In this document: piece by piece, positions 60,117 to 64,000 of the stretch
Position numbering within the stretch: the stretch's first letter is position 1
How the letters are laid out: each line of letters begins with the position of its first letter
Source of the DNA: Ignelater luminosus
Lineage: Eukaryota; Arthropoda; Insecta; Coleoptera; Elateridae
Length of the DNA stretch: 64,000 nt
Assembly (NCBI GenBank): GCA_011009095.1
Contig: VTPC01007174.1
Location: forward strand, 1 to 64,000
Direction of reading: 5' to 3'
Notes under the pieces: generated by a model
The model's input: only the letters and a program-made list of their open reading frames with translations
What the model was told of the DNA's origin: nothing
Databases searched by the model: none
Translations under genes and position numbers: made by a program

Positions 60117-62280
60117 GTATAGAGAAACCTATACGAAGAACAATATTACATAAGTATTAGATGCTATTAATTATGGAATGTCCAAAAGAAAAGCCGCTGC
60201 TGTTTTTAATTTTCTTCGTTCTACATTGCAATTTCGTTTATCAGAAAATTTTGTAAAAAGTATACACGGACCTAGTCCTGTAATATCTGTTGCCGTAAAA
60301 AATTTCTTGTAGACTGGATATTAGGGTGCCAAAAAAAAGGTTTTCCGCAAAGAAAAATAGATACTCAGATGTCAGTCAAAACGTATTTAGATAATATTCG
60401 GACAACTACGAATTTGAAGAACAAAATCTGCCAGGTGATAAATGGTTTTAAGCTTTTCTTAATCGTCATTAGTAGTTGACTAGTGGAACTTGAGAATCGG
60501 TAACAAAGGCCAGTGCAAATATTTCCAAGAATGATATAAAGCAATGGCTTATTAAAGTAGAAACTTATTTAAGTGATAAAAAATTTTTTCTGTAAAAGGT
60601 CCTACACGAGTATTTAATGGCGATGAAACCTGCTTTCTGTTTAATCCAAAACAATCTAAGGGGGTCGCTTTAAAAGGTTCAAAATGTTTATGAAGTTGAT
60701 ACACCTCCAGCTAAATCTAACTTGACCGTGATGTTCTTCTTTTGGGCTTGTGGTGACACCGTACCTCCAATGATCGTCTACTACTATAAACAAATGCCAA
60801 AAAATGTAATAGATATAGTTCCAAAAGGATGGGGTGTGGGTCACAGTTTAAATGGGTGGGTGAAGTCTGAACTGTTTTATAAATATATAGTTAACGTATT
60901 TCATAAGTATTTAAAATTAAAGGATGTTACTTTTCCTATCATTTTATTTGTCGACGGACACAAGACACAATTCAACTGAGTGAACTTTGCACTCGTTTGC
61001 AAATAATTCTGATAGCATTATACCCAAACGCTACTAGGTTGCTACAATCTGCGGACGTTGCAGCGTTTAAATCTATTAAAAATGTGTGGTGAAAAGCTAG
61101 ATTAAATTGGTCTCGACAAAATCCTGTGAAACAATTTACAAAAATAGATTGCTAAAAACTTTAGTGCAGGATATAAAACAATATACTATTGCAAATGGTT
61201 TTAAGGGGTGTGGCCTTTTCCCGTGGAACCAAAACGCATTACATTACATAAAAAATGCATTAGTAGAACAAATGATATAAACGACAGTGTTATTGTAGAA
61301 AATTTTGAAATTCCAAAAGATACGGTTAGTTACGATGAATTTTGTAATATTGTTGACACAAAAATTTTAAATACCCTTGAGATATTGCTGAACGTGTTAG
61401 TAATAATACAAATACAAGAAATGAAAGACAAAATGATAATGAAAAAGCTCATGAGCATGAAACTTCTGATTATTTAAAAGCATTTGCGGTTTAGCTTTAA
61501 CTGAAAATAGTCCTGAAAATCTGAAAAAAGGTAATGTAGGAATATATAATATAAAAGATATACCAATAGTTATTGTGCCCCCAGACATGCAGCTAAATGA
61601 TTTTAGCTATAACGATTCACTAACTACGGAAAGTCTTCAAATTATTTCTGACTGTGAAGAAATGGAAAATATTTCTTTAAATTGTTTAAACGCAGAACTA
61701 AATCACAGTAACGAAAATAAATTGATTGCTGACTATTGTGGCATTTCTTCCGAGTGCGAAATTAGGTCCAACAAAAAAAACAGAGAATTTTCATAAATAC
61801 ATAATTTGGCCTGAAACTCCTCACCGCACAGGCACTCGTAACCAATCCAAAAAAGACCAGATGCCGTACGTTATAACATTCAGTGGCTGGAAAAATATAT
61901 TTAATGAACAACAGAAAGTTAAAGAAGAAGCTGAACTAGAGAAACTTGAAAGAAAACAAAAAATAATGAAAAATGAGGAAAACAACCTGCTCACAAAAAA
62001 AAATAGAAAAAACCTCGTAAAAGAATGTCTAAAGTTAATGTTATTTCAAACGTTATTCTTCCAACTAGTAAAAATAGCTAAGGGTCGAAAAAACAAAACA
62101 ACGAGCCAACGAGAAAACCATGTACGAAGAATGTTTGAAGATGATTCCAATACATCATCATTGGTTACGCAGAAATCAGAAACAAATTGTATAGTACAGT
62201 CATTATCAAGCTCTTGTTTTGTTAATTCTGGTTTATGCTACATGTGTGTTAGAAATATAACAAGTAAGATAGTAACATAA
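60117..62280 (+). pseudogene. pogo/Tigger-like (DDE_1) transposase relic
   Basis: Read across frameshifts, the plus strand shows the expected order. A psq-type helix-turn-helix comes first (YTKNNIT, then GMSKRKAAAVFNFLRSTLQ, 60130-60240). WILGCQKKGFPQRK (60318-60350) and LPGDKWF with NRH (60430-60465) follow. The catalytic parts are VFNGDETCFLFNPK (first D at 60622), FVDGHKTQF (second D at 60953) and ALYPNATRLLQSADVAAF (third D at 61054). GFKGCGLFPWN is near 61200, and a C-terminal charged tail contains WPETPHRTGTRNQSKKDQMP and runs to TAA 62278-62280. This matches the pogo/Tigger group with CENP-B-type DNA binding. Damage includes stops near 60311 and 60450, a frameshift at 60977 and a stop near 61091. 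Several long pieces remain open, so it is less decayed than the 1-2.6 kb relic. I could not locate the terminal repeats. Confidence 0.8.
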
Positions 62281-62574
62281 AATATGTCTTCAAAAAGTAA
62301 AACATTTTTCCAAAGAATTTGTATGCAATCCCTGTTTAAAGAAACAATAAGATAGGTACTACAGCATACTACAGACTTAATTTTTGTATAACTTCGTTTT
62401 CTTACTTTAGTTCTGTTCTGTTAATTTAAACATTTTCTATGAATTCTGTAGTTTATTAATACCTATGTAAACAAGGAGACTATGTACATATTTTTCTAAA
62501 AGACCGTTAAATTTAGAATTTTCTTAAGGAGACCGACTATTGGTTAGTTTCCCCTATATAGAAAAATCACAATT

Positions 62575-62660
62575 CGCGTAGGGATCGAACTCGCACACTT
62601 GGTTCACCAGACCATCACTCTTTTAATTAACCTAATGATTTCCTTTCTAAGCTAAAGCTT
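62575..62660 (-). repeat. tRNA-like relic, probably SINE-derived
   Basis: On the minus strand there is a D-arm-like TTAGGTTAATTAAAAGAG. It is followed by an anticodon-arm-like ATGGT-CTGGTGA-ACCAA (4 of 5 pairs, loop anticodon GGT) and a T-arm-like GCGAG-TTCGATC-CCTAC (weakened stem, intact B-box loop). The acceptor stem does not pair well. A decayed tRNA gene or the head of a tRNA-derived SINE fits. Confidence 0.4.
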
Positions 62661-64000
62661 ATATTTCTATATGTATTATTGTTATGTCGATTGGAATTGC
62701 GACAAACATGCTTGATATATTCAATATCGGAAAGGATAAAGCTTGAAAGAATTGCAGCTGCATTAAGAATTAATTAACAACTGAATACATTATACTGATC
62801 TTAATAAGGATTGTAACTACATATCCATAAACAATTAATAAAAACATCTTTCTATATGTCGAGAGGGACCCTTTGCAACTAGAACAAAATTGCTTGAGTT
62901 CTTTTAAGTCGAGTACATACTTAACATCAAATAATATTTTATTTACATTTTACATTTTTAATTTCCTGTAGCGTAATGAATACTAAAGGTTAAGTATCTT
63001 CAAAAAAATTGTACTTATAATTTATTTAAGACTGGTTTAATAAAATAAAAAGGTTCCTTTAGGTTCTTTGTGTAAATTAACGATGAGGGCAGACCAGCAA
63101 CCCAGTAAAAACTTGTAGATATTTCCAACTTGAAAGCAAACTCAAGTTTCAACATCTTTTAGAACTATGTATACACATTACTACTTTCAACATCTTGGTT
63201 TTGCTTAAGTTTTCAACTTTTACTAAAAGAAAAAGCAAATAGTTTTTTTTACTTTATTCCTTAATTTTTATTAAAAGCTATTTTACTTTGCGGTTTTATC
63301 TAGCCAAAGTAAGGTAAAAGCATGGTTTGTAAAAATATTTAAATTATTAATTTATTTATGTAATTTTAATGCATAATAATCAAAGATTAACCTCTGGAAA
63401 TTTTATTTCATTTCATACAAAAGTATAACTAACTTTCCAAAGATTAATAAAGTTTTGAGGTGACGTTAGTTGATTTTGTTAGAAATTCCAAATTATGGAA
63501 GTAATTCAGAGACGCCGCTAGATATTCAGGAGGTAACTTCTCGAAATTAAACCATAGTTCCATGAATTACAGGAAATTACCTAGCGATCAATTCGCATAA
63601 AGGTTACAAGGTGTGCATTAAATTGCCTGTACTTAATTAGGTGGAATACTACTTTAACAATGACAGCAAACAGTATAATATGTAATAACTTACAATTTAT
63701 TGTATTTATTGGATTAAGTAGTAATTTATAAAGTGTAGATATTTATTTAATTTTAAATAAAAATACAGAAAATTTCTGGCTGAATTTACTTTTAGTGTTA
63801 ATTACTACTATTAGAAGATTGAGCTTGAGAGTATTGTTGAAATTCTCAGCTTGTGGCATCGATTTGTACTGTACTATGTGATAATCATTGTTAGTTGTTG
63901 AACTTGATTTAAAGATTCGTACACACTTGAAAAAAAAGCATGCTAAGAATAGACGTGAACGCACTTGAATGCTTAAGTGGTTTAAGTATAAATGGGAGCT
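62661..64000. other. no recognised gene
   Basis: AT-rich DNA to the end of the window. The minus-strand frame at 63743-63964 has no recognised motif. Confidence 0.4.

Overview
The window is AT-rich eukaryotic DNA, almost certainly from an arthropod and probably an insect. The evidence is the content: several mariner families with TA target sites, a DD41D mariner relative, a pogo-like relic, spliced transposase genes with introns of about 60 nt, a solo LTR and tRNA-derived SINE-like pieces. No complete host gene is visible. I see no bacterial, viral or organellar genes, and no CRISPR array.

Layout. 1-4 kb: a candidate plus-strand host exon, then a decayed transposase of a family marked by D-x-C-x-GQN(K/R)N, rearranged into an inverted repeat with 469-bp arms. 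4-8.8 kb: intergenic or intronic AT-rich DNA. 8.83-10.12 and 12.83-14.14 kb: two dead DD34D mariners on the minus strand. 15.1-16.3 kb: a relic that I align with a RAG1/Transib-like arthropod protein family. 16.8-18.4 kb: a GC-richer stretch with promoter-like and exon-like signals. 19.1 kb: a tRNA-derived SINE-like dimer. 19.58-20.88 kb: a nearly intact DD41D element with one frameshift. 25.60-26.89 kb: a third DD34D mariner with two frameshifts. 32.5-32.9 kb: a small relic of a DD41D-like transposase. 36.6-37.2 kb: the best host-gene evidence, a minus-strand signal-peptide exon. 39.19-40.08 kb: an internally deleted mariner. 40.67-44.19 kb: a 3.5-kb DNA transposon with a spliced GQNKN-type transposase, terminal inverted repeats, subterminal repeats and flanking AATT, inserted into a Lys/Glu-rich remnant. 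44.8-46.5 kb: another DDE relic and a diverged inverted repeat. 49.76-50.04 kb: a solo LTR. 51.54-51.66 kb: a perfect 48-bp hairpin. 60.1-62.3 kb: a pogo/Tigger-like relic. 62.6 kb: a tRNA-like relic.

No transposase reading frame here is intact as read. Each carries stops, frameshifts or deletions, and the type and amount of damage differ between elements, which suggests successive waves. The rest (about 40 kb) shows no coding evidence and most likely represents introns or intergenic DNA of one or more long host genes. All family assignments come from motif recognition by eye. I could not run any search.
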